Positions 38,606 through 51,120 of a stretch of 64,000 nt of DNA are shown here, piece after piece. The notes below the pieces were generated by a model. The model saw only the letters and a list, made by a program, of their open reading frames with translations. It was not told the DNA's origin and ran no database searches. Origin of the DNA: Myoxocephalus aenaeus. Its lineage: Eukaryota; Chordata; Actinopteri; Perciformes; Cottidae. Both the position numbers and the translations under genes were made by a program. The stretch lies in contig JBAMJR010000151.1 of NCBI GenBank assembly GCA_038501785.1, positions 7,236,501 to 7,300,500 on the forward strand, given 5' to 3'. Positions within the stretch are counted from its first letter, which is position 1, and each line of letters starts with the position of its first letter.

Positions 38606-38737
38606 GTGGAGAGCTCACATTGTTATTAAAACCTCAAATCTGGTGTGTGTCCAATGTGTAGTGTGAACAATAGGTTCAGTTTGAGTCACAATTTTATTAT
38701 GAAGATAATGCCTGCACATGCGTGTAAGTGTAGTAAT

Positions 38738-38739
<2 letters not shown>

Positions 38740-38822
<83 letters not shown>
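38740..38822. repeat. (GT)n microsatellite upstream of candidate exon
   Basis: 41 pure TG units abut the short pyrimidine tract of the candidate plus-strand exon at 38838, an arrangement like the (TG)nTn tracts known to influence splicing. Confidence 0.97.
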
Positions 38823-38824
<2 letters not shown>

Positions 38825-38837
38825 TTTGGCCCTCCAG

Positions 38838-38918
38838 GCTCACTCCGTCAACCAGCTGTCTACCCTCATTTACATACTCTCCCCTCCCACTAATGGAATT
38901 AGCCACAAGTTTCCTGAG
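38838..38918 (+). CDS. Candidate 27-codon exon between GT and CA tracts (partial)
   Basis: On the plus strand, an 83-bp (GT)n tract runs into TCTTTGGCCCTCCAG. Then come 81 bp open in phase 0, ending CCTGAG|GTGAGG. Nine bases later a (CA)n tract begins. The peptide reads AHSVNQLSTLIYILSPPTNG followed by ISHKFPE. Both splice signals are reasonable, the length is a multiple of three, and the exon could be skipped without shifting frame. It lies on the opposite strand from the stronger exon candidates, so it would belong to another gene or be an unused or alternative exon. A conserved non-coding element or a chance ORF is also possible. Confidence 0.3.
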
Positions 38919-38926
38919 GTGAGGTA

Positions 38927-38952
38927 ACACACACACACACACACACACACAC
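38927..38952. repeat. (CA)n microsatellite downstream of candidate exon
   Basis: 13 CA units starting 9 bp after the candidate donor; complementary to the GT tract upstream. Confidence 0.95.
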
Positions 38953-39299
38953 CAAAATATCTTACGTACACACAATTGTGTCTATATGTCTGTGTGTGTA
39001 TGTGTTTGTAATGGGGATGGGCTGCGAAGGTCGATAAGGAGACGCACAAAGATCGCAGCTCAGTCCCAAACTACTTTGCCATAACAATGAGAAACAAAAA
39101 AAGTGATAATCAGAGCTTTCCTCTTCAATAGAACCATAAAACATTTCAGTTTAGAGGTTTTTGAGATGAGCAAGTCAAAAAGCTAACTCTGATGTGTGAG
39201 TCACAAAGAAGACCATAACAAGATGTATTACTATACCTGTAATGTTGCATGCCTGATTTTGTACTCAGACTGCCTCTGAAAAAAATTATACACCTGTTC

Positions 39300-39640
39300 A
39301 TTGAATACGTACAGTAAGCACAAACGATTATTTTCTCTGGACTACACTAGCTTCCTGTTAAAGACTTCAGTGTTTCAGTACCTCCATGCTCGAGTCAAAT
39401 CCTTGTCCATTTGGCAGCTCTATCACTCTCTGCCCATCTTCTGCAGCAGGCTGAAAACTCACCCTTTCAATGACACAAACATGATTGCCAGCATATCATT
39501 CCCTAAACACAACAAAACTAAAACTTATATTACTTCGACTGTAGCACTTAACACACTCTTAGTTGTTTGTTTGGAAGTGACATTCTAAGTGGAGGTTGAA
39601 TGCACTTTTAGGCCTTTCTCATGTTAGACACCTTGGCATG
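39300..39640 (+). mobile_element. Diverged LINE 3' portion (ORF2 C-terminus-like)
   Basis: The plus-strand frame contains LPIFCSRLKTHPF, resembling the SRLKTHLF motif near the ORF2 C-terminus of several fish non-LTR elements. The DNA around CTGCAGCAGGCTGAAAACTC matches the usual wording of that region. The frame is short and no reverse-transcriptase core is present. Confidence 0.45.
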
Positions 39641-40416
39641 TCACAATAGGAAAAGCACAGGGGTACGAAATAAAGTGAACGATGGCTAAATTCCATTTAG
39701 TTCCCTGTCTCACAGTCACGACTTACTGGCACACTTGACTAGAGCGGAGCCCTTGCTAATGTCCATAGCAACAATTTCTTTTCCAACTATAATAAGTCAA
39801 CATTTCTGCTGTGAAAAAAGAAATAAGCCTTCAATAGAAGAAACAAGTCCTTCCTTGGAAGCTGGACCTCTAAAGAAAATGTACTCTTGTGATATAGCCG
39901 AGTGTGGACTGATACAGACCCCAGTTAGAAACTTTTCCTCCCACTCCTCCTCCCCTTTCTCCACCCATGACCTTGAAAAAGTTTCAGGTCCCAGTCAGCA
40001 TACTCCCCCGGCCTTGTTCTTCCTTTTCTTTGCTGTCCCCACTGCCCCTCTCCGCCAACGGTGCTCTGTTCCCTTTTGTTTTGTCCTCCATCTCTATGTC
40101 AGCAGGTCCCATCCATCAATACAGAACTGTCAGTCATTGGAGTGACAATCGGCAGCTGTCGATACACAGTAGAGGGCCGCCAGTCTGTATATACGCTTCA
40201 ACTCCTAAAATGCTATCAACTGCCAATACATAAACACTCTCACACACACACACAGCTCAACACACAGGGAAGCACAACAACACACATACCTTACTCCCTT
40301 TGCATCCTCATCACACTTGATCATCGCTGACGCGGGAAAATGTGGTTTGATAGCAACGAGATCAGATCAGATGAGGAAACAAAGAACCACCTTCTGACTA
40401 TTCAATCTTTGGCAGT

Positions 40417-40419
<3 letters not shown>

Positions 40420-40487
<68 letters not shown>
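40420..40487. repeat. (CA)n microsatellite
   Basis: 34 pure CA units. Confidence 0.97.
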
Positions 40488-40488
<1 letters not shown>

Positions 40489-40489
40489 T

Positions 40490-42200
40490 TGATGAAGGTT
40501 TTTGACATAGACTGACACTGGAGTCACTGACACATGGCTCCCCCTACTGGAGACCTATAAGACCTTTGGCAAAGACATTCCAGTCCCTGGTTACACTGTA
40601 ACACAATCATTAATTGATTAAATCATCTATTAATTGAATCACTCCTCCCTCTTTCTGACATCCCTTTCCTCTATATTTATCAAACTCTTTCTTCTTTCTT
40701 TTCTTCAGTCATTTATTTTTCATTTATTTGCTAAACTTGTATACCCTTCCTTTCTATTTTTGTTTCCTACCTTTTCATCTCTCCTCTTTATTGTTTTCCA
40801 TTCTTTTTGTTCATGACCGTAATGCCCTTGTGATTCTGTGATGTAATACCAAAGCCTCGTCCAAGGTCAGGTGTAAGAGCTGAAAAATGTGAAGTGTCTC
40901 TCTGTATTTGTCCTCTTCACCTCCTCTAACTTTTAATCAGCCTGAGAATCAACCATTAAAAAGGTTCCCGCTGGAAGATAATTTGGATCTTATTACCAGT
41001 CGCGACAGCCTGTGTTTACCAGCCTCTGCTGGTATTTCACCTTGTTAGAATGTGTGTGTCATCGTGACAAAATGTGTTCCTTGAGTGTTGCAGGAACAAC
41101 CGCAGAGGCAGTTTGGAGTACTTAGCCAGGTGTTTATATGTTTGTCTGTCTGTGGACAGATTTTGCAAACGCGATGGATTCGCAACGATGCAAAATGAAA
41201 TGAAAAAGCTTTCCAGGTGGGTAATTGAGAAAAAAATGAAGGCTGAGTTCGAAGACTGGTGTGATTCAAGCAAGGGCGCCGGAATGAAGGGGCTAGGAAA
41301 TGGGAAATGGATCAATTGGCCCAATTTGGCGTTGAGGCTGGTTTGATCCCATCGCATATACCGTATATCTGCATAAACTGTACTGTTTATCGACCAATAC
41401 CTAATGAAAACTATAGTTCAGATATGCCAAAGATCTGTGTCAGGTGGCTATTACATGGTTTGTTTGCTGGACAGCACTTACAAGTGTATTCTCAACTCAG
41501 TACAAATCTTGGTCACAGTTATTTAAACTCACATCAAAAAATTTTGATTTTGTAAAAAAACAATACCGGGGCTGATATATCCTTGATTTGTCAAATACGG
41601 ATATATTTGCCTAAAAAAAATCAAGAAAAAATTGATCCGTAAACTATGGATGGACAGACAGTTGCGGTAATAATTGTACATTTCAGTCAGGACACCCATG
41701 TAAAGGTTTTAACCATTTATTGCATTAATATGCATTTTAGTTTGGCGAACCATGGGCAGGCTAGAGCAGAGCACTGGCAGAGCCTGCGATACACAACATT
41801 TAAACGAACATGCACTCATGTTAAAACCATTCAAAATGCACATGCAGCTAAATGCTCATACAGAGGGAGGCTCAGGAGGTAGAGGGAGTTCCTGAACTGA
41901 ATTCCTGAAAGCAGGCAGCGGGGTAGCATTGAGGATGTACATCTCAGCATTGTTGCATGCTGACTGAATGAGCGCTAAATATTTATATGGTATGCCTATT
42001 GTGAGCGGTAGGGCTTGGAAATGCATGATTTTAGGGTGTGTATATGACTATTTCTGAAAATGTCTTCCATGCCTGAACTACCGTCAGGCTCCATTTGCTT
42101 GTGGGTGTGTTTAAAAACCTGTGTGATCCTCGCACTACCTGCGTTTCTTGCTCCATCGTACTTCTATTTAGTTATTGACGTTTTCTTAGATTCCAACAAA
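40490..42200. other. Non-coding stretch
   Basis: Unique DNA with a pyrimidine-rich patch at 40640-40810. Open frames here are small and unsupported by splice sites. Confidence 0.5.
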
Positions 42201-42469
42201 TAAAGTGGTGTCTACAGAGTTATTACTGAGTAAGCCCCAATTTTCCATTAAGTTACATCCACAGACTACCAATCACAGTTTACTTTTGCCTTCCCACTAC
42301 ATCCCTATTGATGACATCAGTTTGCGAAAGATAGATAGAACAACCGATAGAAACAAACGGAGCAGATTAAAAGAGTATACTGACAAGAATTGGGAGGGGA
42401 CATGCCTGTCTGTCTGCTTTCTCCCCTTTACGCACATGGCGTCCATCCGTATGAGAAATGTGATTACAA

Positions 42470-42650
42470 ATGAGAGTGTAAGTGAGAGAGCGGAGTGCCA
42501 CAGCTGGCATGGCATCTGGCTTGGCATATCGCTGCTCGGCCTCGCCCGCTGCCTGTGCGCTCTAATGTGGCTGTCGACAAGCCCATTAAGAAGCCATTAC
42601 TAAATGCTCTGTCTCTGCTCCTATTCCACGCCTTATAGCACAGGCCCGGG
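42470..42650. promoter_or_regulatory. Possible conserved non-coding block
   Basis: Unique GC-balanced sequence with GCCACAGCTGGCATGGCATC, GGCTGTCGACAAGCCCATTA and AGAAGCCATTACTAAATGC. It contains an E-box-like CAGCTG and paired ATTA cores. No exon signals were convincing. Confidence 0.2.
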
Positions 42651-43044
42651 GGAACGCCAGCAACACGGAAGAGAGGGGGAGAAGAAGAGGGAATAAACAG
42701 ATAGAAAGAGAAGCCGGGAAAAGCGCGTGAAGAATGAGGACGGGGGGGGGAAGTTTGTGTTGAAGAATTAACAAGTCGATTAAATGATGTAAACCTTTGT
42801 GCCCTGTGTCTGTGCCAGAGGCAAAGAAGTGATGGAGAGGAGAGCCTCTGAACTCACTTTATACTTCATCTTCAAAACAGTCCACTCTGTGACAGAGTCC
42901 TGCCTCAGGGCCCAGCGGGACGAGGTGTCATGTGAAGTCTTCACGACCAGACAAAGTTCAGCAAAGGTCTAAATAATTTAGTCTCTACTTTTAAATAAAG
43001 TCTTTCAAAAAGTCTCAGAAAAAAAGAAGATGATACAGTATTAT

Positions 43045-43165
43045 TATATAGAGGTGAAACAATTAGTTGATTTTTTTTTTTTATTTATTATAAAAAGTTG
43101 CAAAAAAAAGGTTTCAATTAATTAAATGTGAATATTGTATGGTTTGCTTGGTCTTGGGATAATTG
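43045..43165. repeat. Fragment of an AT-rich dispersed repeat
   Basis: GTGAAACAATTAGTTGATT and AATTAAATGTGAATATT resemble parts of a widespread fish repeat built around homeodomain-like ATTA words. Only a fragment is present. Confidence 0.3.
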
Positions 43166-43169
43166 GTCA

Positions 43170-44640
43170 TATAAAAAAAGAAATGTTAAGATGTGACCAT
43201 CGGGTCTGGGAACTTGATGGGCAATGTCCACTATTCATAGACCAGACATTAAATCATGACAGTAATTGGAAGGATCAATCATTATTGAAAACTCTCATTC
43301 AGTTTGCTATATACCAGGACTCCAAAAAACAAGATCATGAAAAGCAATATGCTGTTCCCATTGTCTTGATAACTAAAAGAAGTCTGATATTGTAGTCAAA
43401 GTAAAAAAACGTGCAATTCAGTTCACTATTCACATACTGATGATTTTATAATACATATATGTTGAATTACCCACAATGACCAAACTGGTATATTGCTCCA
43501 ATCCTACATTACATTATTAACAATGATATCATCAGTATCATCATTTTAGCCGGGGTGTGATCTCAAATCTCACAATTTGATCTCAAATGTGACATCTACA
43601 CAAAACCCGGGCACCCTGTATTATTTGTTTTGTTGTGTTGACAATCAATTAATCCAAATGTATCCTCTAAGTACCAAGGATGCTTTTCAGTTTTGGGCCT
43701 TGTATTGCTGGAAAAGACACTGGACTGGATTTTCTATGGAAAAGTATCCCTGTTATGGGTGTTTCTCTCCAAACACAAATTAGATTTTTTTATATAGAAT
43801 CAACACATAGTGACGTATGGGTGTTTAGTCACCAGATTGCACCTGCCTCTGGTGCACATTCCCATTCAGTGACTCTCATTCACTCACATTCTGGACGAAA
43901 CAACTGACTAAAACCTAAAGACTCAAAAGGGAAAAAAATGTCACGTGAACCCATTAGGCACTGAAATAAATACAATATAGTACATACAATAAGCAATCTT
44001 TATTCGTACTTCTCTTAATGTTCTCAGGCCAGAAGGAGGTGTCTCACACAATGCTGCCAGCCAGGAGTACAGAGGAGCACACTTATCAAAGACGTTGGAG
44101 GTGGCGAATAATGTCTCTGAGCTGGAGAGGAGGAGAGGCGAGGCAGAGAACCAAGAGGGGGAGAGACATTTTTTTAAAGTACAAAAATAGGCAATAGGGT
44201 GGTGGACAATACATCAGTTTTGCCTTGATTAAGTTATTATATCAGAGTTCAAACATGGGGCAAATAGATGGTTGACCAAATGAATTGAAAAATTGTGTTT
44301 CTCCTTGTGCAAACCAATAACAAGTCCAAAACCATAATGACCTGTACAACAGGGAAAGCAGGCTGTGTCTTTTATTAATCTTCATTCGGTGGCTGCGCAT
44401 CTCACCTGCTGGATATGCATCTCAACACATACTGAATAATTCCTGCAATCTGACAATTTGAATTAGAGTTGTAAGGATGTAATGTGGTGTACTGTGATAT
44501 GATGACATTTGATTAGGGGCAGCAAGGCAACGTGGTTTTAAGTGGATGTTTTTTCTATACAAAAATAACTATTCAATGAAGATGGCTGAAATGACAGTTT
44601 TCTGACTTCCATAAATGGAGATGAAGGTGTACATTCAGCC
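43170..44640. other. Non-coding stretch
   Basis: Unique AT-rich DNA. An acceptor-like TTCTCAG at 44027 is followed by a 53-codon frame to a stop near 44190, but no donor or polyadenylation signal supports it. Confidence 0.45.
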
Positions 44641-44686
44641 ATTATGATTCAAAAATACACTCACCAAGAACATGTGCAACTTCCTG

Positions 44687-44688
<2 letters not shown>

Positions 44689-44782
<94 letters not shown>
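44689..44782. repeat. (GT)n microsatellite
   Basis: 47 pure GT units. Confidence 0.97.
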
Positions 44783-44784
<2 letters not shown>

Positions 44785-45287
44785 CGGTGAATTGCTCTTT
44801 TCATGAGTGACTATGACAGGTTTCTCATCAGGCCCTGAAGCCTCCTCGCAGTTAGAGTCCATGTACAGCACAGCCCCCAAACAACAAACACACACCCTCA
44901 CATGAACGCATGCTGAACCGGGTGATAACGTATAAGAGAGAGTTTCCTGTAAAACTACAGAGCACCTGAGCCGTAGTAAACATAGGAGTGTGTGTGTGCG
45001 TGTGTGTGTGTGTCTGCACCGGCTGCTGGAACTAAGCGGGGCTCTTAATCACGGTTGTAACGGGCAACATTACCAGCAGGCTAATGATGAATGCCCGAGT
45101 CTCTGTGCAGAGCCTGACCTCCTTTTCTGCTGCGATGCACAAAAAGCTCTAGCTCTCTGACCAAAACACACATAAATATACATTTATGTCCACACACACC
45201 CACAAACAAAGGTAAACGTTTGCATCAACACATACATCTCGACAAATAAAAACTGGCGAGGCAAAATGCACATGGTTAAAAATGCTT

Positions 45288-45289
45288 AC

Positions 45290-45347
<58 letters not shown>
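45288..45347. repeat. (CA)n microsatellite
   Basis: About 30 CA units with one CG variant at the left edge. Confidence 0.96.
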
Positions 45348-45349
<2 letters not shown>

Positions 45350-45866
45350 TTCTGTAGGTGTTTTTGAGCCTGGGTGCTCGAAGAATGCACTATACATGTT
45401 ACGTGCAGTGTGATGTCCAAAACAAACACATGCTTGGCACTGGCAAATGTCAGCAAGAGAAAAATTTGAAAAAGAGTAAGAGACGAGGATAGAAAAAGAA
45501 GTGGAGATATGAGTATTAAATGAAATGTAAATGAGAACGCACGAGAAATATAATAAAAGAGAGAAAGAAAGATCAGTACATGAGAGACAGATGGTAAAAA
45601 AAAAAAAAGTAAATGGGAGAGATTTTGCAACAGAGGGAGTGAGCAGTTATAAACGAGTGTAAAGTTTTGATGAAGGACAAACTAATGTCAGGGACTGGGG
45701 CGGTGCGGGCTTCCTGCTCCCCGGCTACCACATGTGAACCCGCCTGTCACTCACACTCCATCGCCATGACAATCATCGTAATGCCGAAGCCTGGGGGCGG
45801 GGACAAGCCTGTCCTTGTAACAAACAGAACCCCTCTGCGATCTGACGCCAAACACTGCGGAGAAGA

Positions 45867-45944
<78 letters not shown>
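45867..45944. repeat. Compound (TC)7(AC)32 microsatellite
   Basis: A short TC run passes directly into pure AC. Confidence 0.96.
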
Positions 45945-45946
<2 letters not shown>

Positions 45947-46139
45947 CCAGCACACGGTGAAGCCACAAAAATAGAAACTCTTGCACATCAAAGTTGAAGC
46001 ATTTCCAGTCTAAATTCAGCTACATTTTCATAACAATGATGTGATGTGATGTGTTACTGTCACGGTGTTCAGAGCATGCTAAAGGTTTTGTCAAACAATC
46101 ATTGTGTAATATGCAGCATGTTGTTGCCTGTGCATCTGG

Positions 46140-46142
<3 letters not shown>

Positions 46143-46205
<63 letters not shown>
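46143..46205. repeat. (GT)n microsatellite
   Basis: About 31 GT units ending in GCGCGC. Confidence 0.96.
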
Positions 46206-46210
<5 letters not shown>

Positions 46211-46292
46211 CTTCATTGTATGCATTCATACAGTGCATGTGAGTTTGTGATCGGTCTGTTCACATGTCATATGTGTGTGAGAGAGAGACAGG

Positions 46293-46293
<1 letters not shown>

Positions 46294-46374
<81 letters not shown>
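46294..46374. repeat. (GT)n microsatellite
   Basis: 40 pure GT units, preceded by a short GAGAGAGA. Confidence 0.97.
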
Positions 46375-46376
<2 letters not shown>

Positions 46377-46778
46377 GCCATGGGGTAGGGAGCAGGGACT
46401 TGTCAAGCTGAAGAAGAGATGGCAAACTGGATGGTGATGCCAGCCCTGTGTGACAGTTCCTTCACACACATACGCACACGCTCGCACGCACACCAATACA
46501 CACATGCTGTAACCCCCCCAAACCTACCCTAGCCCACACTCTAGAGCTGTGAAAGCTGGGACGCAGAAAGAAAACGAGACTGGTGGAACCTCCTTTTAAC
46601 TGGAGGCTGATTGGTGTGTGTGTGTGTGAGGTGGCGGGCTGGCGGGGAGGGATGAAGGGGGTTCAAAGTGTCACATCAATTTGTGGCTGTGCTGTTTCTG
46701 AAAGAGGCTAACCCCACTGCCACTTAAGCTTAGCACAACAGTGAACAGCATACTGCCAGACAGGACACATACATTTAG

Positions 46779-46808
46779 CACACACACACACACACACGCA
46801 CACATACA

Positions 46809-46881
<73 letters not shown>
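46779..46881. repeat. (CA)n microsatellite with interruptions
   Basis: CA units with CG, TA and CT variants in the left third, then about 36 pure units. Confidence 0.96.
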
Positions 46882-46886
<5 letters not shown>

Positions 46887-47074
46887 GAAATGCAGGCACA
46901 CCCAATTATGACGTTTCCATAGCAGTCAAATTCCAAATCGTTCACAAGATGTTTTCTACCTTCATTTTGCACGGCTAATGCAAAACATTCTTATTTCCGA
47001 AAAAAATAAGATATGTTCATTCAGCACCACGTGTCAGAATGCAAGATAATAACGACTGACAATACATGTGGTAA

Positions 47075-47420
47075 ACTTACATACAGGATCAGTGCAGCAA
47101 GGCTTGAGAGACGGAACACCACACAAACAATCACTTCACAGGCCTTGATGCCGTTAAAGACTGATCCCAATATCTGCGCACACATAGAGATGAATTTCAT
47201 TTCTGCAAATCTATCAAAGCGTCTGTCTGAAATGATATTTTGGTAGAATGCTCCATTGTGCCTTTGAGCCCAGAGTGCAAGCCGCCAACGGAGGTGAGGT
47301 TGCTGGTTAGAAGCCCCCTGGGTTGACCTGGCCCTCGACCACTTTAACCACTCGTCTCCATTAACAGGCTCCCAGATATCATTATGCTCCCAGGGGACCA
47401 GGCGTGCTCTAACCAACCAT
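47075..47420 (-). other. Long open, conserved-looking block: exon or conserved non-coding element
   Basis: The minus strand is open for about 131 codons across this non-repetitive block. An ideal donor hexamer (TAT|GTAAGT) lies at 47075-47080. The predicted peptide (for example FYQNIISDRRFDRFAEMKFI) looks ordinary, but no convincing acceptor starts the frame. The surrounding DNA has the even composition typical of vertebrate conserved non-coding elements. Non-coding conservation seems at least as likely as coding. Confidence 0.3.
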
Positions 47421-47499
47421 TTACCCTCTCGCTCTCTCCTTTATTTCTCTCTCATCTCTCCCTCTCTCTGCCATGATGTTACTCAATGAGAAAAGACAG

Positions 47500-47830
47500 C
47501 GGGGAGAAAAAATATGAGATTGATTTATTTGCCTCAGTGTTCTTTGGGATGGAGTACTCTCCCTCTCCTTCTCTCCTGTTTCTCTCTCTCTTTCTCTGCA
47601 AACTGAAACCAATTAGCGAACAGAGCACTTGTAGCGGGGAATGTAGGGCAAGCGAGGAGTAATAAAAAAGTATTGACTTTTCTGTGACTGTACGCGGCGT
47701 GAAAGGGGTGCCGCGGCCTTGTCCGACATGAAAGGAGCTCCATTAATTTCACTTATTTCACCCAGGCCCCTGTCAGGAGGCCCTAATGCGTCCCAGGCGC
47801 ACTTCTCACATGCAGACACTCAGACAGCGC
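47500..47830. promoter_or_regulatory. Possible conserved non-coding block
   Basis: This is unique, non-repetitive sequence next to the open block at 47075-47420, with ATTA/TTAAT-type homeodomain-like cores (AACCAATTAGCG, CCATTAATTTCAC) beside GC-rich stretches. It has no coding potential on either strand. Regulatory function is inferred from texture only. Confidence 0.22.
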
Positions 47831-48989
47831 AACGCAGCTCGAGCCTGGTTACTAAATGAGTTTACATTATATATCAGAGCGCGCGAGAGAGAGGGCGAGA
47901 GAGGAGCGCACAAGAAAGAGTAATTTCTAATTCCCTGGTTGAGACACAAAGCGAGGCCTTTCATACGTAGCTAATTTTGCCCCAGCCTCACCTCATCATC
48001 CTCCTCCCACCTCGCTTACTCTCGCTCTCCTTCTGCGCCATGTAAAGGCCACCGTTGCAGGAAAATGACCTACAGTACCAAAACAGACTGCAACACATTA
48101 GCCTGAGAATAAGATAGTAATACACTTTGGTTTTAATTTCCTAGTAACCACTCAGCCAGTGAAAATAGACAACATACATGTTGGAGTATATTTCAGATTC
48201 AAAGGCATCAAAGGCCTGATGTAAAAACACTGCTTCTCCTTTTTTAGAAGCAAAATATTTTAAGATGCAGAACATTGTGTTTCCTGCAAAGAGAAGAGAA
48301 ATGAAAATGATGGAGCTAGGGGAGGAGGACAATATCTAGAGATCGATTCTGAGATTAAGGTTGGCAATGTACAAGACAAAAACTTGGATATTCTCTGAGA
48401 TGAAAGATTATAAAGTCATAAATACATCAGAAAAAACTTGAGTGCAAAACCGTGGTAACGCCAGCCACCGTCTAAATTGTGGTGCTCCGAAATCGTGTTA
48501 TTATGGTAAGGATGGCCACTGAGCGAGGCGAAGGTCCTGAAAGATGACAAATTGTATGATAACCCATTGACAAAATAAAACGTACAACAGGTCTAAAATG
48601 AGGATAAAGTCAAATGCATACCGATGTTTGCAAAATAACACGCAAATAAAACCTTTTAGCTCCTGTACCAAAAATAATTTCAACCGCTTTGAAGTCAGTG
48701 TAAACCATCAACAATTCTAAATGTTATCTTTTTACTTTAATATAGTAACATAGTGTTTTTTTGCACAAAAAAAACTGATTCAAATGATCGGGAAATAAAA
48801 GATTCTATTTTTTATTGATAAAGAAAACCCTTTTATAGTTTTAATGATGTATTATAAGCTGCTTCGAGCTAGTGTTAGGAAATTAAACAGCTCATAATTC
48901 ACTTTCTAATATCTACTATATATTGCCTTCAAACAACTGGATTTATACAAGTTTCTCACCAAAACTACATTTGACAAGATTACATTTGA

Positions 48990-49720
48990 ACACATCACAA
49001 CATTATAATTTACCTTCGCACAATTAATGCATCATAATGTAACCAGGCATGAAAACGGGTCAGGGGTGAAAAAGGTGAGAAGGATATTACCCCTCTAGGA
49101 GGGTCCGGGGGCATGGTCCCCCGTAAGAAAAAAATAAATATTCCATATTTTAAAGCATCAATCTGATGCATTTTGAGATGCTTTTTTTGCCAACCTGGGG
49201 AGAGCTGGAGAAACTTAACTTCAGCCATGAGTCAAAAAATATTATGGCCTCCTTACTAAGTATTATGCAAGCCATTTCATGCCAGCCTGTCACTGGGTCT
49301 AACATTTACAGTATATGAGGCACAATGTGGTAAGGGAGAGCATGGCTGCCTTTGTTAGCATCATTTATATTTTTGATGCAGAGAATGCATCTGGCGAATC
49401 CCTGCCTGTTGATTTTGGAGAATACATCTCCTAGATGAAAGGACACCTCTTGCCCTTTTATTGAGACCTTGCCTTCCAGTTTTAGCCACGACCAGTTCCA
49501 GCTGCATTTCAATCCAGCATCCAGCTGTTTAACAATGGCTGCATCCTTCTCCCCTAACACACTCATTCTGCAAAAATAATGTTTGTATTAGTGTTAACTT
49601 CTAGTTTAGCCTTATTCAGACCTGCCAACCTTGATATTTTTTGCGTACCGACGAGGGGGGGATGGGAATTGACGACTAATAGGGGACAAGTCATTAAATA
49701 TTCGTCATGTTTTGGGGAAG
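48990..49720 (-). mobile_element. Probable hAT-type DNA transposon remnant
   Basis: The left part contains GGAGGGTCCGGGGGCATGGT followed by CCCCCG, a kind of G-rich segment seen in hAT-like repeats of fish. The right part contains AGACCTGCCAACCTTGATAT. Between them a minus-strand frame encodes a BED-like zinc-finger segment. Exact termini and target-site duplications could not be identified. The hAT assignment rests on the zinc finger plus repeat texture. Confidence 0.5.
49306..49566 (-). pseudogene. BED-like zinc-finger N-terminal exon of a transposase
   Basis: The minus strand encodes 86 residues from an ATG (MSVLGEKDAAIVKQLDAGLK). A Trp-containing segment follows (WLKLEGKVSIKGQEV). Then comes the motif FARCILCIKNINDANKGSHA with a following LPYHI, that is C-x2-C-x13-H-x4-H. 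This spacing fits BED-type fingers used by hAT transposases to bind their own ends. No DDE catalytic region follows before the stop. The fragment could be an exon of a decayed autonomous copy; a domesticated gene is unlikely given the short length and the flanking repeats. Confidence 0.48.
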
Positions 49721-49893
49721 TGTTCATCATATATTTCATCATATGGTTTTAACACAGTTCTCTTGAAGATTATTTGGACACCAGGATAAGTTAAACCAGT
49801 TAGAAATGAGAGACTCTGTGGAACTTTCTCATCTGGACCTTGGGGTTGGCCCACTGACACCTGGTAAATTCCCTTCACCTGTATTTTAGCATA

Positions 49894-49895
<2 letters not shown>

Positions 49896-49972
<77 letters not shown>
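49896..49972. repeat. (GT)n microsatellite
   Basis: 38 pure GT units, 170 bp right of the hAT-like remnant. Confidence 0.97.
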
Positions 49973-49976
<4 letters not shown>

Positions 49977-50397
49977 ATACATGTATTACAGAAATAGACG
50001 CACCCCACGAGTGTGAGTGTATGTGTGCGAGTATGTGTGTGTGTGAAAAAGAGCGAAGAGTGAGAGGCTATCTGCAGACAGAAACTAATCAGTGTGTGTG
50101 AGATAAGAAAGCAGCCTTTATGGTGTATGGTAATCAGCCCCCCCTCGGTCCGCCACCGCCATGCATAATCACCACGACTTATTCACATGATTGATGAAAT
50201 ATGCGTCTGTGAAATCCGAGCTGCTTTTGTTATCATCCCGTTTTTCCCCTCTCCCCCCCCCAATCTCTTTCCTTTTCTCTCAATCTTTTTTTGTCTTGTT
50301 CAACCTCTCTAAACATATCTCCCCTGCAGTGGTCAAAGATGTTTGGGACCATGTACAAACAAGAAATTACATACACAGCATGGGGTCCCTCTTCAAA

Positions 50398-50398
<1 letters not shown>

Positions 50399-50477
<79 letters not shown>
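50399..50477. repeat. (CA)n microsatellite
   Basis: 39 pure CA units. Confidence 0.97.
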
Positions 50478-50479
<2 letters not shown>

Positions 50480-51120
50480 CTCATAAGGTAGTAATATGAT
50501 GCATGGGACATGCATGAGAAAAATCATCTGAAGAGGAAAATGAAGAAAAGAAAGAGGGACTAAAAGAAAAGATAGGGGTAAGAAGAACGAGTAACTGAGA
50601 AGAAACATTAATTGTTCTGTCCTGCAGAGAAGTGTTGGCTGGATTAGAGGGGGATGAGAGGACAGAGAGAGAAAGAGATGGAGTGATACATAGAATTAGA
50701 TGGATAGATGCTTCAGAGAGCTCTTGTCATTGACACTCAATCGCATTAATCACGGAACGGATGCAGAATTCCCAACTAATGCAATGTGAAGAAACAAAGA
50801 AACCATTTCAAGGGGCAATAGACAACTTTTCAGAAGCATATATTTTAGTGTACTGTTTAGTTGTAAAATGAGATAGTTTGTTAGAAAATGTAGCCTTCAC
50901 CAGACATATTTGAAAAACAAAACAATTTTTTTTACTTTATATACCAACTGATGCCTTGAGCTGATGCCTTGAGCAGTTTTATAGTGTTCTTACTAGCTCT
51001 GAATGCTGTGCTTTGCCAACCAAATACTATTATTTATTGCATGCATTTTATCTGCCATCCTCCAATATTAGTCAGTTTCAAAAAAAGAATAATCAGCAAT
51101 TTTTAAATTGCAGGTGAGAC

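Noticed and set aside
44028..44190. Plus-strand frame after TTCTCAG (EYRGAHLSKTLEVANNVSEL)
   Set aside because: No donor, no polyadenylation signal, and the later half is a purine-skewed Glu/Arg stretch. Chance is the simplest explanation.
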